A DNA stretch of 64,000 nt from Arthrobacter sp. Hiyo8 (GCA_001549895.1 AP014719.1:1550001-1614000); one strand, 5' to 3'; positions 1-10,605 are shown, numbered from the stretch's first letter. Notes: generated from the sequence alone by a model not told the origin. Numbers and translations: made by a program.

Positions 1-2
1 TG

Positions 3-50
3 TACCGGGCCGATTCCTACAGCTTTGAAATGACACTCGTACAGCGCTAA
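3..50 (+). CDS. C-terminal end of an upstream gene, possibly a GntR-family regulator
   Basis: Fifteen codons ending in TAA are open from the left edge and read YRADSYSFEMTLVQR. This resembles the last strand of UTRA effector-binding domains of GntR/HutC regulators, which often end in a tyrosine/phenylalanine-rich strand before a final arginine. It lies 17 bases before iolB in the same direction, so it could encode the local regulator of the inositol genes. The fragment is too short to be sure of the family. Confidence 0.4.
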   Translation, partial: YRADSYSFEMTLVQR

Positions 51-67
51 CGCAAGGACACAACTTC

Positions 68-959
68 ATGGCCAACTGGGTCTATCCACTGGGAACCGCC
101 AACGACGGCGATTGGGACATCTCGCTCGGAACCTCCGATTCCGCGTTGACTGTGGACGGGTGGGCCCACACCGGGCTCAAGGTGGCCACGCTCGCCGCGG
201 GCGCCGCCGTCGAACTCCCCGCCGCAGCTGAGGAGCGGATCATTGTGCCGCTCAACGGCGCCTTCACGGTGACGGTCGACGACGTCGAGTATCCCCTCGC
301 GGGGCGGGCGTCGGTTTTCCATGGCCCCAGCGATGTCCTGTATTCCGGCACGAACGCCGCGGTCACCATCAGTTCGCCCGACGGCGGCCGCGTCGCCGTC
401 GCGACTGCCCCCGCCAAGGCGTCGTACCCACCAGGCTCGTGACCGCGGCGGAAACCCCCGTGGAGCTGCGCGGAGCAGGCAACTGCTCCCGCCAGGTCCA
501 CAACTTCGGCACTCCCGCCGCCCTTGAGGCCGACCGTTTCATCGTCTGCGAAGTGCTCACGCCCGCAGGCAACTGGTCCTCCTATCCTCCGCACAAGCAT
601 GACGAGGAAAAGGACGGCGAAACGGAGCTTGAGGAAATCTACTACTTCGAGACCCGCGTGGCTCAAGGCTCGGGTGCACCCGCCGACGCCGATGCAATCG
701 GCTATCAGCGTGTCTACGCCTCAGATGAACGGCCGATCGATGTGGCCGCGGAGGTTCGCACGGGCGACGTCGTCCTTGTTCCCTACGGGTGGCACGGCCC
801 CGCCATGGCCGCTCCCGGCTACGACTTGTACTACCTGAACGTCATGGCCGGCCCGGACCTGTGCGGGAATGGCTCATCAGCGACGACCCCCACCACGGGT
901 GGGTGCGGCAGAGCTGGGACGGACAGGACATCGACCCCCGCCTGCCGTTCGGCGCCTAA
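68..959 (+). CDS. iolB: 5-deoxy-glucuronate isomerase IolB (two frameshifts)
   Basis: Converts 5-deoxy-glucuronate, made by IolD, to 2-deoxy-5-keto-gluconate in cytosolic myo-inositol catabolism. The start follows an AAGGA at 54-58. The protein begins MANWVYPLGT and carries the KduI/IolB cupin metal-site region PPHKHDEE, then EIYYFE and the late histidine in VPYGWHGP. The frame breaks near 437 and near 862; restoring one base at each gives about 297 residues ending WDGQDIDPRLPFGA, the usual length and C-terminus of IolB. It is the only rightward gene at this end of the iol locus and may be co-transcribed with the partial upstream gene. The identification is firm; the breaks are probably sequencing errors. 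Confidence 0.93.
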
Positions 960-980
960 GGAGCCGCACACCCAATCCCC

Positions 981-1146
981 ACCGCCACCCTCGCCTCGCA
1001 AGGCCCGCCGGCTCCCAACCTTCGCAAGCTCAGGCTGGGCCCTCGCCGGCGGGGCCCCACGGCCAGGGAACCCTGGCGGCGTGGGCCCAAGCAGTTGTTG
1101 TCGTTCTGGGCCGTCAAAACGACAACAACTGCGAGCTAGTTGGGAC
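981..1146. repeat. Dispersed intergenic repeat, full copy with perfect hairpin
   Basis: This lies between the convergent ends of iolB and iolG. A GC-rich module (981-1090) contains TTCGCAAGCTCAGG and CCCACGGCCAGGGAACCCTG. It is followed by a hairpin whose 15-base arms at 1091-1105 and 1118-1132 are perfect complements (GCAGTTGTTGTCGTT). The same two modules recur near 51.0-51.18 kb, and single modules near 18.0 and 54.4 kb. The hairpin could act as a bidirectional terminator here. No gene is seen in it. Confidence 0.85.
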
Positions 1147-1156
1147 CTGTAATCGC

Positions 1157-2197
1157 CTAACTCGCCTTCGCCCCCACTAGCGCCACTCTGACGGGAACTC
1201 CGCTTGCCAGCGACTCCTGCGCGGCATCCGCCACACGGGAAGCTGCGACGGCGTCCTCGGGGGTGCACGGGTTTTCCCGTTGGCCCAGGACCAGTTCAAC
1301 GAAGGCCGCCATTTCCGAGCGGTAGGCCTGGTCGAAGCGTTCGGCGAAGGTCTTGTGGGGTTCTCCGGACGGGAAGGCGATCCCGGCCTCGGCTGATTCC
1401 ATGGCTGTCTTGTCGTCCAAGCCAACCATGACGGAACGCTTGGAGCCTTGGATTTCGAGGCGAACGTCATGCCCTGCACCGTTGTAGCGGGTTGCCGAGA
1501 CTGTGCCGACCGTCCCGTCGTCGAAGGTGATCAGAGCTAAGGCGGTGTCCACATCGCCCACTTCTCCGATGGCGGGATCGCCGTTGTTGGAACCCTTGGC
1601 ATAGACCTCTACGATCTCGCGGCCGGTCAGCCAGCGCAGGATGTCGAAGTCGTGGACCGAGCAATCGCGGAACAACCCGCCGGACGTTGCCAGGAACTCC
1701 ACGGGCGGCGGTGCCATGTCGCAGGTCACGGCGCGCAGTGAGTGGATCCAGCCGAGCTCCCCCGCTTGGTACGCACGCCTGGCTTCAAGGTAGCCGGCAT
1801 CGAAGCGACGCTGGTGGCCGATCTGCACCACGCCATCGTTGGCACGGATATGTTCCAGGACAGGCAGCGAATCGGCCACATTCATGGCTACAGGCTTCTC
1901 GCAGAACACCGGGATACCGGCGTCCACCCCAGCTCGGATTAGTTCCGGGTGCGTACCCGTGCCGGTTGCGATCACCAGCCCATCCACGCCGGAGGCGATC
2001 AACGCCTCCACCGAGGGCAGGAACTCGGCGCCGAGACCAGCTGCGACTCGACGGGCATGGTCTTCAGCCACGTCCGTGAGCCGCAACTCCACGTTGATGC
2101 CTTGTCCATTCAATTCCCCGTTGAGGGCCGCGATGTTGCTGGCATGCATGACGCCGATCCGCCCTACTCCAACCAGCCCGAGAACGACGTCCTTCAT
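1157..2197 (-). CDS. iolG: Inositol 2-dehydrogenase (Gfo/Idh/MocA family)
   Basis: NAD-dependent oxidation of an inositol to the corresponding inosose, the first step of inositol catabolism. The intact 346-residue protein has an N-terminal Rossmann motif GVGRIG (residues 10-15), the family EKP motif (100-102) with the catalytic lysine, and the substrate-domain signature GGLFRDCSVHDFD around 173-185, as in IolG enzymes. It is the last gene of a leftward run starting at 9389, and its ATG overlaps the stop of the isomerase gene upstream by four bases. It is one of six paralogous dehydrogenases in the locus, so the exact substrate (myo-, scyllo- or D-chiro-inositol) cannot be fixed from sequence. 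Confidence 0.85.
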   Translation of the reverse strand: MKDVVLGLVGVGRIGVMHASNIAALNGELNGQGINVELRLTDVAEDHARRVAAGLGAEFLPSVEALIASGVDGLVIATGTGTHPELIRAGVDAGIPVFCEKPVAMNVADSLPVLEHIRANDGVVQIGHQRRFDAGYLEARRAYQAGELGWIHSLRAVTCDMAPPPVEFLATSGGLFRDCSVHDFDILRWLTGREIVEVYAKGSNNGDPAIGEVGDVDTALALITFDDGTVGTVSATRYNGAGHDVRLEIQGSKRSVMVGLDDKTAMESAEAGIAFPSGEPHKTFAERFDQAYRSEMAAFVELVLGQRENPCTPEDAVAASRVADAAQESLASGVPVRVALVGAKAS

Positions 2198-3011
2198 AGT
2201 GCTACCTCCGTTGAAAAAGCTGAGCTGTTGCGGGATTCCGCGGCCTCAACCGTGAACGCCCGCCGGAATGCCTCGAGCGCCTCCATGTCGTCTCCGCTGG
2301 CCCAGGCCTCCATGCCGACGGTGCCTTCGTAGCCCGCGGCGACGAGCGCCCGAGCCACAGCCAGGTAATTGATTTCGCCGGTGCCGGGTTCACAGCGGCC
2401 GGGGACGTCCGCCACCTGGATCTCGCCGATGTGCGGCAAGGCGGTACGCACCAGTTCAATGAGGTTCCCCTCCCCCAATTGAGCGTGGTACAGGTCCAGC
2501 ATCATCTTCACGTTGGGATGTCCGGCCGCCTCCACGAGCGCCAAAGTGTCCTTGGCCCGTGCGAGCGGAATTCCGGGTGGTCCAGCACGGTGTTGAGGTT
2601 TTCGAGGCAAAACGTCAGTCCGTGCTTTTCCCCGAGCGCGCCAAGGCGTTCAAGGGTCCGGGCACCCGTGATCCACATACTGCCGTTGGCCCGGTAGGCG
2701 GGACGGGCTGCTTTGCCGTCGATCAGCTCCGCCGAGTGCACCACCATGCGGCCGACGCCGAGTTCCAAGGCGGTCGGAATCAGCGTCTCGGCCGTCCTCA
2801 CCACGTCATCGGCGGTGTCGGCGTCAACCAGGCTCCCGGAGGTGTACCCGGTCATGGAGGAAAAGACCGCGCCGCTCGCCTTAAGCGCCGCAATGTCCTT
2901 GTTCCTCGAGTCCCAGAGTTCGACGTCGAATCCTGCCTCATGGATCCGACGTACCCGCTCGGCGAACGGCAGTTCCGTGAAGACCATTTCGGCGCAGACA
3001 GCCAGCCGCAT
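2194..3011 (-). CDS. Hydroxypyruvate isomerase-like TIM-barrel protein (one frameshift)
   Basis: Sugar phosphate isomerase/epimerase (xylose-isomerase-like TIM barrel), reconstructed length about 272 residues. It begins MRLAVCAEMVFTELPFAERV and has LENLNTVLDHPG and, later, MLDLYHAQ and IQVADVPGRCEPGTGEINY, which are hallmarks of the Hyi hydroxypyruvate isomerase family. The frame is lost near 2570 in a C run; one added base restores it. It overlaps the genes on both sides by 1-4 bases, so it is translated with two Gfo/Idh/MocA dehydrogenases. In this setting it may isomerise a keto-inositol or sugar intermediate instead of hydroxypyruvate; the substrate is not visible in the sequence. Confidence 0.8.
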
Positions 3012-4114
3012 CAGACACCGGCCTTGCTGTTGCTCGAAACTGCAGGTACCGCCACCGGTCCGCCTTGCTGGACCGATTCGATGCAGGCCAGCGCCACCGC
3101 GAGGGCGCGCCGCGCATCCGCGGCTCCCGGGGTGAGGGTGAAAGCGCCCGACGGCGGTTGCGTGCCATCGCGGCGCGCGCGGACTGCCGCCGCGAAGTCC
3201 ACGAGCTCAGCGGTGTAGGCTTCGCGGAACAGTTCCACGTTGAGCCTCGGAGTCTCAGCGGAAAGGCCCTCTGCCGTGTACCTCAGGGCAGCCGTTTCAG
3301 TGGGCCGTCCGGCCTGCACCATGCCCTTGGAGCCGAAGACTTCGCCCCTGACGTCATAGCCGTACAGCGCACTGAAGTTGGCTTCCGCCACCGCCAGGGC
3401 GCCATTGCTGTAGCGGATGGTGACCACGGCGGTGTCCAGGAATCCCTGGTCACGAAGGCTCGGCTCAACCAGTGCGTCCGCGACGGCGTAGACCTCCACC
3501 GGTTCGGCGCCTTCGTTGAACCAGTTCAGAGTGTCGAAATCGTGGATGAGGGTTTCCAGGAAAATCGTCCAGGCCGGAATCCTGGCTGCATGTCCGATGC
3601 TCCCGGTACCCGGATCCCTTGTCAACGAGCGCAAGAGCTGCGGCTCCCCTACAATTCCTTCGGCCAGGTCCTTCTTCGCGGCTTGGAAGTCGGTGGCGTA
3701 ACGGCGATTGAAGCCGATCTGGAAATGTACCCCGGCGGTTTCGACGGCGAGGAGGGCGGCGTCGAGCTCTTCGAGGCTCTGCGCGGCAGGCTTCTCGCAA
3801 AATACGTGCTTGCCGGCGGCCGCGGCCTGGGCGATCAGGGAAGCGTGAAAACGCGCGGGACTGGCGATGATGACGGCATCGATGTCAGGATCGGCCAGGA
3901 TGTCCGCGGCGTCGGGGGTGACCTTCGCCGTACCAAGCTGGGAAGCCACGGACGCGGCGGAGTCCACGTTGGGATCGGCGACGGCGGCCAGGACCGCACC
4001 CGGAACCCTGCGAGCTATGCTTTCGCCGTGAAACGCTCCCATCCAGCCGGACCCTATGAGTCCAAGCCGCACAGGCGTGGGGAGACTGGAGGAGTGCTGT
4101 TCGATGTAGGCCAT
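3011..4114 (-). CDS. Gfo/Idh/MocA family oxidoreductase
   Basis: Intact 367-residue NAD(P)-dependent dehydrogenase. The Rossmann loop GSGWMG lies near residue 22, CEKPAAQ near 109, and the catalytic-region LIHDFDTLNWF near 188, as in inositol and glucose-6-phosphate-type dehydrogenases. The stop shares one base with the start of the Hyi-like gene (TGATG), showing tight translational coupling in the leftward operon. It probably oxidises an inositol isomer or a derived sugar. Divergence from the neighbouring paralogues argues for a distinct substrate rather than recent duplication. Confidence 0.8.
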   Translation of the reverse strand: MAYIEQHSSSLPTPVRLGLIGSGWMGAFHGESIARRVPGAVLAAVADPNVDSAASVASQLGTAKVTPDAADILADPDIDAVIIASPARFHASLIAQAAAAGKHVFCEKPAAQSLEELDAALLAVETAGVHFQIGFNRRYATDFQAAKKDLAEGIVGEPQLLRSLTRDPGTGSIGHAARIPAWTIFLETLIHDFDTLNWFNEGAEPVEVYAVADALVEPSLRDQGFLDTAVVTIRYSNGALAVAEANFSALYGYDVRGEVFGSKGMVQAGRPTETAALRYTAEGLSAETPRLNVELFREAYTAELVDFAAAVRARRDGTQPPSGAFTLTPGAADARRALAVALACIESVQQGGPVAVPAVSSNSKAGV

Positions 4115-4149
4115 GGGCCCGTCCTTTCGATAGTCAGTACAACAATTGC

Positions 4150-5189
4150 TCAGGCGGCATTGCCTTCGCCCTGGAATTCAATGCCCACTTGGCGGCAGAT
4201 TTCATCGGCAACATCCATCGTCCGGATGGAGGAGGCCAGGGGCCGTTGTTGGGTTTCCGTCTCACCCGCGGCGACGGCGCGGGCCACCGCTGCGGCTTCG
4301 AAGTGCAAGCCTTCCACATGCCCGCCCACAGCCTCGTTGTGGCGAAGCCGCGTGCCGTCCGGGAAACGGAGCTCGAAACCGCCGGGCATATTGAAGGGGC
4401 CGTCGATGGTCAATGTGGCCTCGGAGCCAACGATCGTCGCCGCGGTGGGGGTGAAATTATGCAAGTGCGTATTCATCACGGCCTGGCCCCGCCCGTGAAT
4501 TGCATGATGGCGGAGAGTTGGCCGTTGACACCCGATTCGTGGGGCTCGCCGAAAGCGCTCAAGCGTTCCGGGGCGCCGAGTACTTCGGTGATGAGGGCCA
4601 GAGGGTAGGTGCCGAGGTCCAGCAATGGCCCGCCAGCCAGAGCGGGATCGAAGATGCGGTGGCCTCGTTCAAAGTGCTCACCGTATTCCGCCAGGACCGT
4701 CGTTACGGTACCCAGCGTCCCGGCGTCGAGCACTTGCCGGATCACGTCGAACTTCGGAAGGAAGAAGCTCCACATAGCCTCGGCGGCGAAAACGCCGGCT
4801 GCCTTGGCCCGCGCGGCGATATCCCGTGCCTGCGCGGCATTCAGGCCGATCGGTTTCTCGACCAGGACGTGTTTGCCGGCGTCGATGGCCATCAAAGCAG
4901 CCGCATGGTGGAAGTTGTGCGGCGTGCACACATACACAATGTCTATGTCCGGAGCCGCTGCCAGCTCTTCGTAGCTTCCATAGGCGGCGGGCACACCGAA
5001 AGCATCCGCGAACGCCTTGGAGCGGTTCAAGGAGCGGGAGCCGACGGCGGCGATCACTTGCGTTGAGTGGGCCTGCACCGATTCCATGAAGCGTTCGGCA
5101 ATCCACCCCGGACCCATGATCCCCCAGCGCAACGCCGGAGCGTCGCGCGAATCCGGCACCCTTGATACTGGCAGACCGGATGAAACCAT
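4150..5189 (-). CDS. Gfo/Idh/MocA oxidoreductase, dihydrodiol-dehydrogenase-like (one frameshift)
   Basis: About 346 residues after repair of a break near 4487 in a G/C run. The N-terminal Rossmann segment is GPGWIAERF, followed by VEKPIGLN and MWSFFLPKFD, then GGPLLDLGTYPLAL. This last motif replaces the HDFD signature of IolG and is typical of the trans-1,2-dihydrobenzene-1,2-diol dehydrogenase / glucose-fructose oxidoreductase-like branch. It shares one base with the stop of the upstream dehydrogenase gene and lies 35 bases from the next. It is likely an accessory dehydrogenase in the same polyol pathway; the substrate is unknown. Confidence 0.75.
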
Positions 5190-6183
5190 CAGTAGATCAC
5201 CTTTGTGTAGGCTCCGTCGCTGTGGAGCGAGCGGATCATCGCTTGTGCGAGCTGCGACGCGCGCAGGCCATCCTCACCCGTGGCGAGCGGCGCCGGCTCT
5301 CCCTTTTCGAGGGCGGAGATCCAGGCCTGAAGTTGCAGGCGGTACGCGTCGGCGAAACGTGGACGCCAGTCTGCGGGGATTTCGGAGCTGCGCTTCCCTT
5401 CCTGCCGGACATCGAGGGCGGCCGGTTCCGGGAGCGCGGCAGTGCCGAACTCCGAAACAACCTCGCACCGGGTGGTGTAACCGTACTGGGCGTTGAGGAA
5501 GAGTTCGAGCGTTGCCAGGGTGCCGTCGGCTGCGCGTAGGAGCATGAAGGCCGGGTCCCGCAGGTCACCCGTGCTGTACCGGGAGCTCCGCCCCGCTTGC
5601 CAGGACACCTCAGTGATGGGCGAATCCAACAGCCAGGGGATGATGTCCAGCTCGTGGATGGCCGAGTTGGTGATGGCGGACTCCGAGCTCGCGCCCGGTC
5701 CCGCGGATACGGTCCGGCTGGTGCAGTGGACCTGCAAAGGCTCGCCTTGCGTGCGTGCCCGGGTGGCTTCGCGCAAGGCGACATAGCCGGGATCGAAGCG
5801 CCTCATGAAGCCCATCGACAGCAGCCGCGCACCCGTTGCGGCCAAGAGGTCGGCTTCGGCCTCCACCACTTCGCGGCTTTCCAGGAGCGTGGGAGCCAAC
5901 GGCTTTTCGCACAATACCGGGTCATCGCTTCGAAGCATTCCAGCACCAGTCCCGCATGGGTGGAGTCATGGGAAGCGACCACGACGGCGTCAACGTCGCT
6001 GGAGTTGATCAGCTCGGAGGGGTCGGTGGTGATGCGTGCGGATGGCGGCGCCGCAGCTGCCGCACGTCCGGCGTCGAGGTCTGCCACGAAGGTGACTTCG
6101 GCCCCGCTGATGGTGGTGGAGAGGTTCCTGATGTGGTCTGCGCCCATGACACCGGCGCCAATAACGCCAACCCGGATCGGCAT
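5189..6183 (-). CDS. Inositol 2-dehydrogenase-like Gfo/Idh/MocA protein (one frameshift)
   Basis: Reconstructed length 331 residues. The chosen ATG gives MPIRVGVIGAGVMGADH, placing the Rossmann glycines at the expected position; upstream in-frame codons add only non-homologous sequence. LCEKPLAP and SAIHELDIIPWLL follow. The frame is broken near 5930, just before the EKP motif. It closely resembles the 16003-17014 gene in the GADH-type N-terminus and HE(L/F)D motif, so both belong to the IolG clade common in actinobacteria. It lies downstream of the ABC importer genes in a leftward operon. Confidence 0.8.
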
Positions 6184-6291
6184 GCTGTCTTCCCGTCTAC
6201 TACTTCGTGCACATTCCCGCAGTGGCATGGCGAGCGGGGCCCGTCCGGTTTCCGGCGGACCCCGTCTCCGTCCGCGCTGTCTCCCCGCGCG

Positions 6292-7244
6292 CTAAGCGTG
6301 CCGCGGGCTGCTTTCCCTTGAATTGTCAGCTGCGCCCGCGACGTCGGTCACTTCGGATACCCCGGCGACTTCGGCTTGGACTTCCTTGAGGGCTTGGGTG
6401 TGTCCGCCGAGTTGTTCGAGTTCGTGGGCGAGTTCGGCCAGTTCCGCGCCGCCGGCCATCTGGGCGGTGAGTTCGTCCAGGGTGATGTCCTTCTTGTCGT
6501 AGTAGCCGATGGACTTCCCGCGCTTGAGCAGCAGGAACCGGTCCCCGACCGGGAAGGCGTGGTGCGGGTTGTGCGTGATGAAAATGACGCCCAGGCCCGG
6601 TCGCGGGCCTGCAGGATGTAGCGGAGCACGACGCCGGACTGCTTCACGCCCAGCGCGGCGGTGGGTTCGTCCAGGATCAGCACCTTCGCCCCGAAGTACA
6701 CGGCCCTCGCGATCGCCACGCACTGGCGTTCACCGCCGGAGAGCTGGCCGATGGGCTGTTCCACATCGCGCAGGTCGATGCCCATCTGGGCCAGTTCCTT
6801 GAGCGTGATGTCCTTCATTTTCTGGACATCCATGGACTTGAACGGGCCCCAGCCGGTGGTCAGTTCCGAGCCGAGGAAGAAGTTCCGCCAGATCGGCATC
6901 AACGGCACCACGGCCAGGTCCTGGTAGACCGTGGCGATGCCGGCGTCCAGGGCGTCGCGGGGGGAGTTGAACTTCCGCTCCTCCCCCATGATCTTCAGCA
7001 CCCCGGCGTCGTGCTGGTGCAGGCCGGCGATGATCTTGATCAGCGTGGACTTGCCCGCGCCGTTGTCCCCCAGCACGCAGGTGACCCGGCCGTTGTCCAC
7101 GGCCATGGTCACGTCCCGCAGGGCGATGATGTTCCCGTAGTGCTTGCCCACCGCGTCCAGGGAGAGCAGGTGCACGGGGGTGTGGGTCAGCGGGTCCTTC
7201 TCATCCTTGAGCAGGGTCTGCTGGTCGATCTGTTTGGCATTCAT
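6292..7244 (-). CDS. Sugar/inositol ABC importer, ATP-binding protein (one frameshift)
   Basis: Energises uptake through the adjacent permease. The roughly 317-residue protein has one nucleotide-binding domain: Walker [10 protein letters not shown] (near residue 60), signature LSGGERQ, Walker [12 protein letters not shown] and a switch histidine in [11 protein letters not shown] single domain, unlike the double-domain RbsA/MglA, matches the FrcA-type branch of carbohydrate importers. The break near 6596 falls between Walker B and the switch region in a G run. Only 15 bases separate it from the permease gene. Inositol as substrate is inferred from context. Confidence 0.88.
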
Positions 7245-7259
7245 TCTCTTGCGCCCCTT

Positions 7260-8326
7260 CTACTTGAGCTCTGCGCGGCGTTTGACGATGAGGTTCACGA
7301 TGGTGGCCAGCAGCAGCATCAGGCCCAGGAAGAACTTGAACCAGTCCGGGTTCCACTGGGCGTACACGATGCCTTTGTTCGCCATCCCGAAGATGAACGC
7401 ACCGATCGCCCCGCCCACCGCGGAACCGTAGCCGCCGGTGAGCAGGCAGCCGCCGATCACCGCGGCAATGATGTACAGGAACTCGTTGCCCACGCCCTCA
7501 CCGGACTGCACCGCGTCGAACGCGAAGAGGTTGTGCATGCCCAGGACCCAGCCGCAGAACCCGACCGCCATGAACAAGCCGATCTTCGTCTTCGTCACCG
7601 GGACACCCACGGCGCGGGCAGCGTTCGCGTCACCGCCGGCGGCGAAGATCCAGTTGCCCACCTTCGTGCGCAGCAGCACCCAGGACGCGATCGCGACCAG
7701 GATGATCCAGATGAAAATCGTGATCTTCACATCCACGCCGCCGATGCTGACCGAAGACGCGAAGACAGCCCGGGCCGACGCGAAACCATCCATGGAGCCG
7801 ATTGACGGCGAAGACACGCTGCCTCCGATGGCACGTGTCAGGGCGAGGTTGAGGCCCGTGAGCATGAGGAACGTCGCGAGCGTCACGATGAAGGACGGCA
7901 GCTTCGTCTTGACCAGAATGTAGCCATTAACGAATCCGATCCCGAGGGAGACCACGAGCGCGAGGGTCACCCCGACCCAGACGTTCATTGAGAAATACCA
8001 GCTGAACATCGACGCAGTAAGCGCCGACGAGATCACGGCCACACCGGCGGAAAGGTCGAACTCGCCACCGATCATCAGCAGCGACACCCCACCGCCATGA
8101 TCCCGATCGTCGAAGAACCATACAACACAGTCGCAAACGCATTCGGCTGCAGGAAGGTGCTGGAGACGAGGGAGAAGAAGATGAAGAGGACCACCGCTCC
8201 TACGAGGGCGCCCACTTCGGGGCGACCCAAGAGCTTTTGGAAGGGGCTGCGCCGCCCCATCCTCTCATCGCCACGTGGCCCCGGGGCTGAAGCCGGCGCC
8301 GGCGGCAGGGTAGTTGTGCTTGCCAT
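7260..8326 (-). CDS. Sugar/inositol ABC importer, permease (one frameshift)
   Basis: Integral membrane subunit of the ribose/xylose/fructose (BPD_transp_2) family, about 355 residues. The ATG at 8326 sits after an AAGGAG and gives a proline-rich cytoplasmic leader MASTTTLPPAPASAPGPRG, then about ten hydrophobic segments. The family hallmark GGEFDLSAGV follows the break near 8090, where one G is missing from a G run. Further family features are AVGVPVTKTK and the C-terminal FFLGLMLLLA. It lies between the binding-protein and ATPase genes in the expected order. Confidence 0.88.
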
Positions 8327-8390
8327 GGGAATAACTCCTTGTTGGTCAGGCCGCGCGGCGGTCACCCGCCGCGCGGCCAGGTTCCTGGAT

Positions 8391-9389
8391 CTAGCGGAGG
8401 CCCTGCTGGGCAAACTTGAGGACGTCCTGTGCGTTGGACTTGTCAACGATGGCAGGCCCGGTGAGCACCGGCTGGCCACCGCCGATCTTGAAGCCGCCGC
8501 GCTTGTTCTGCCAGATTGCGTCTACGGACATGTAGCCCTGGAGCCACGGCTGCTGGTCCACTGTGAAGAGAACCTTGCCGTCCACGATGTCCTGGGCCAG
8601 TTCGGCATTGAGGTCGAAGCTGGCAACCTTGGCCGAGCTGCCGGCGTCCGTGACGGACTTGAGCAGGGTGATCGTGATGGGGGCGCCGAGGCCGATAATG
8701 ACGTCAGCGTCCTTCGTCGCCTGGAGCTTCGCAGTCGCGGTCGACTGGACAGAAGTCATGTCCTGGCCGTTGACGTACAGGATCTCCGTTCCAGGGACCT
8801 TTTGCTTGACACCGGCGCACCGTGCCTCGAGGCCGACGTGACCCTGGGCTTGAATAACGCAGACCGGGTGCTTGAAGCCCTGGGCAGCGAGCTGGGTTCC
8901 AACCGCCGCACCAGCGAGCGTCTCGTTCGAGCCAAAGTGGGTGAACGCTCCGAGCTTCGCGGAAACGTCTTCGCCGGCATTGAGGCTCACCACGGGAATG
9001 CCTGCATCCTCGGCCTTCTTGAGGACGTCCTTAAGGGCATCCGGGGTTGCGAGTGTGACTGCGATGCCATCGACCTTCTGGTCGATAGCCTGCTGGACCA
9101 GCTGGGCTTGGCGGCCGGCTTCGGGGTCGTTCAGGTACTGAAGGTCGACGTTGTCCTTCGCGGCCGCTTCCTCAGCGCCCTTGCGGACGATGTCCCAGAA
9201 GGTGTCACCCGACGGTGCGTGGGTGATGAGTGCTACCTTGATGCGCGGAGTGCTTACGGCCTGACCGCCGCCGGCGGCAGCGTTGCCAGTGTCAGCCGGC
9301 TTCCCGCCCGTACTGGAACAAGCGCTAAGAGCCATCATCGGAACGACGGCCGCAACGAGTGCCGCCTTCCGCCAGGAAAACTTCTTCAC
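8391..9389 (-). CDS. Sugar/inositol ABC importer, substrate-binding lipoprotein
   Basis: Intact 332-residue periplasmic-binding protein of type 1 (ribose/xylose-binding fold). A lysine-rich signal segment MKKFSWRKAALVAAVV is followed by a lipobox LSAC (Cys near 24) and a low-complexity linker, so it is anchored outside the membrane. The mature domain has IKVALITHAPSGDTFWDIV and AIDQKVDGIAVTLATP, typical of this class. It is the first gene of the importer-dehydrogenase operon, with the shared operator-like motif about 100 bases upstream. The ligand is probably an inositol, inferred only from the neighbours. Confidence 0.9.
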   Translation of the reverse strand: MKKFSWRKAALVAAVVPMMALSACSSTGGKPADTGNAAAGGGQAVSTPRIKVALITHAPSGDTFWDIVRKGAEEAAAKDNVDLQYLNDPEAGRQAQLVQQAIDQKVDGIAVTLATPDALKDVLKKAEDAGIPVVSLNAGEDVSAKLGAFTHFGSNETLAGAAVGTQLAAQGFKHPVCVIQAQGHVGLEARCAGVKQKVPGTEILYVNGQDMTSVQSTATAKLQATKDADVIIGLGAPITITLLKSVTDAGSSAKVASFDLNAELAQDIVDGKVLFTVDQQPWLQGYMSVDAIWQNKRGGFKIGGGQPVLTGPAIVDKSNAQDVLKFAQQGLR

Positions 9390-9478
9390 GATTTATCTCC
9401 TTTGATTGGGGTTGTGGCCCTGCCACTCTGCAGGAGCTCAAAGCCCTCTACACAGATCATGGTGACTCGCCTCACAGA

Positions 9479-9500
9479 TGTCAATACTTTGTCCTGACAT
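9479..9500 (-). promoter_or_regulatory. Operator-like motif upstream of the importer operon
   Basis: TTTGTCCTGACAT (9488-9500) contains the palindrome TGTC-CT-GACA, and TGTCA at 9479-9483 pairs with TGACA at 9495-9499. Near-identical copies lie upstream of iolC (23674-23686) and the tautomerase gene (24177-24189). The shared position before leftward inositol-locus genes suggests a binding site for one regulator, perhaps the GntR-like protein at the window edge. Confidence 0.55.
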
Positions 9501-9549
9501 TAGGATGTTTTTACGTGAGATGGTCGCGGTGATCACCGTCAGATCCGGA

Positions 9550-10559
9550 TTAAGGTGCGGGGCGCGCTGTTGTCGAGCGGACAACCAGGACGGGATCAAT
9601 CAGGGTGCGCTCGGGCTTGATAGCGGGGTCTTCGATCCTGGCGAGCAGCCTGTGCGCAACATCAACCCCGACAAGGTCGCTTCGGTTGTCGACGGAAGTG
9701 ATGTCCAAGTACCTCGACTTTGCCAGCGGGAATTGTCGTAGCCGATCACAGAAATGTCGTTGGGCACGCGAAGGCCCCTGGCCTTGAGGACGGCGAAGGC
9801 GCCCACGGCCATGGTGTCATTGGCCGCGAAGATCGCCGTCGCGTCCGGGTAGTGGTCCAGCAGCCAGGAAGCCGCGGCGTAGCCATCTTCCTCCGAAGTG
9901 CCTTTGGACTCGGCAATCAGGAGTTCGACGCCGGCGGCCTGGATCTGCCGCCGGAAACCGGCACGCCGATGGGTTGACGCGCCGTCGGACCCTGAGAGAT
10001 GGCCGATGCGGGTGTGGCCCAGCTCCAGCAAGTGGCTCGCGGCCAGGCCGCCTCCGCCGTCGTCGTCGTTGGTAATGAGGTCGGCGCCGTTCGGCACCCC
10101 CATGCGCCATCCGGCAACCACCGTGGGTACCCATGTCCGCGCCAGCATAGGCTCGCTCGGTTCCGCCGCGATCACCAGCGCATCAATGTGCATGGCGAGG
10201 AGGCCGTCCGTGGCTTCTTTGATGCGGTGTTCGCCGGGCCGGGAGTCGGCCAGCATGACGTGGTATCCGAGATCGGAGAGGACGGATTCCATGCCCCTCA
10301 GCAGGTCCACGAACCAGAGGTTCCGGTAGTCGTCGATCACCAGGCCGATGCTCTTGGTCCGATTGCTCGCCAGGGTTGTCGCGGCCCGGCTGGGCCGGTA
10401 GCCCAACTCCGATATTGCGGCCTGGACGGCTTCGCGGCGCTTGTCGCTGACCCTCGCCGGCGCTTGGAGGACCAAGGACACCAACGACGGCGAGACGCCG
10501 GCTAGCTTGGCAACGTCGTAGATGGTGGGGCGGCGGGTTTTTGGACTGCTGGCACTCAT
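9550..10559 (-). CDS. LacI-family transcriptional regulator (one frameshift)
   Basis: DNA-binding repressor, 336 residues after repair. The ATG at 10559 places the helix-turn-helix at residues 12-32 (TIYDVAKLAGVSPSLVSLVL), followed by the hinge and a sugar-binding type-1 periplasmic-like domain with IGLVIDDYRNLWF and AIFAANDTMAVGA. A missing C near 9728 throws the frame after SVIGYDNS; the restored frame continues PLAKSRYLDITSVDN to a TAA at 9550. An upstream in-frame TTG at 10601 is less likely. It is divergent from the 10715 dehydrogenase, whose promoter region holds a LacI-type palindrome, so it probably controls that operon and perhaps itself. Confidence 0.88.
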
Positions 10560-10605
10560 GGTTCGGGAACCTTTCTCCTTTGCTGTCAAGGGTATTCGCA
10601 AGACA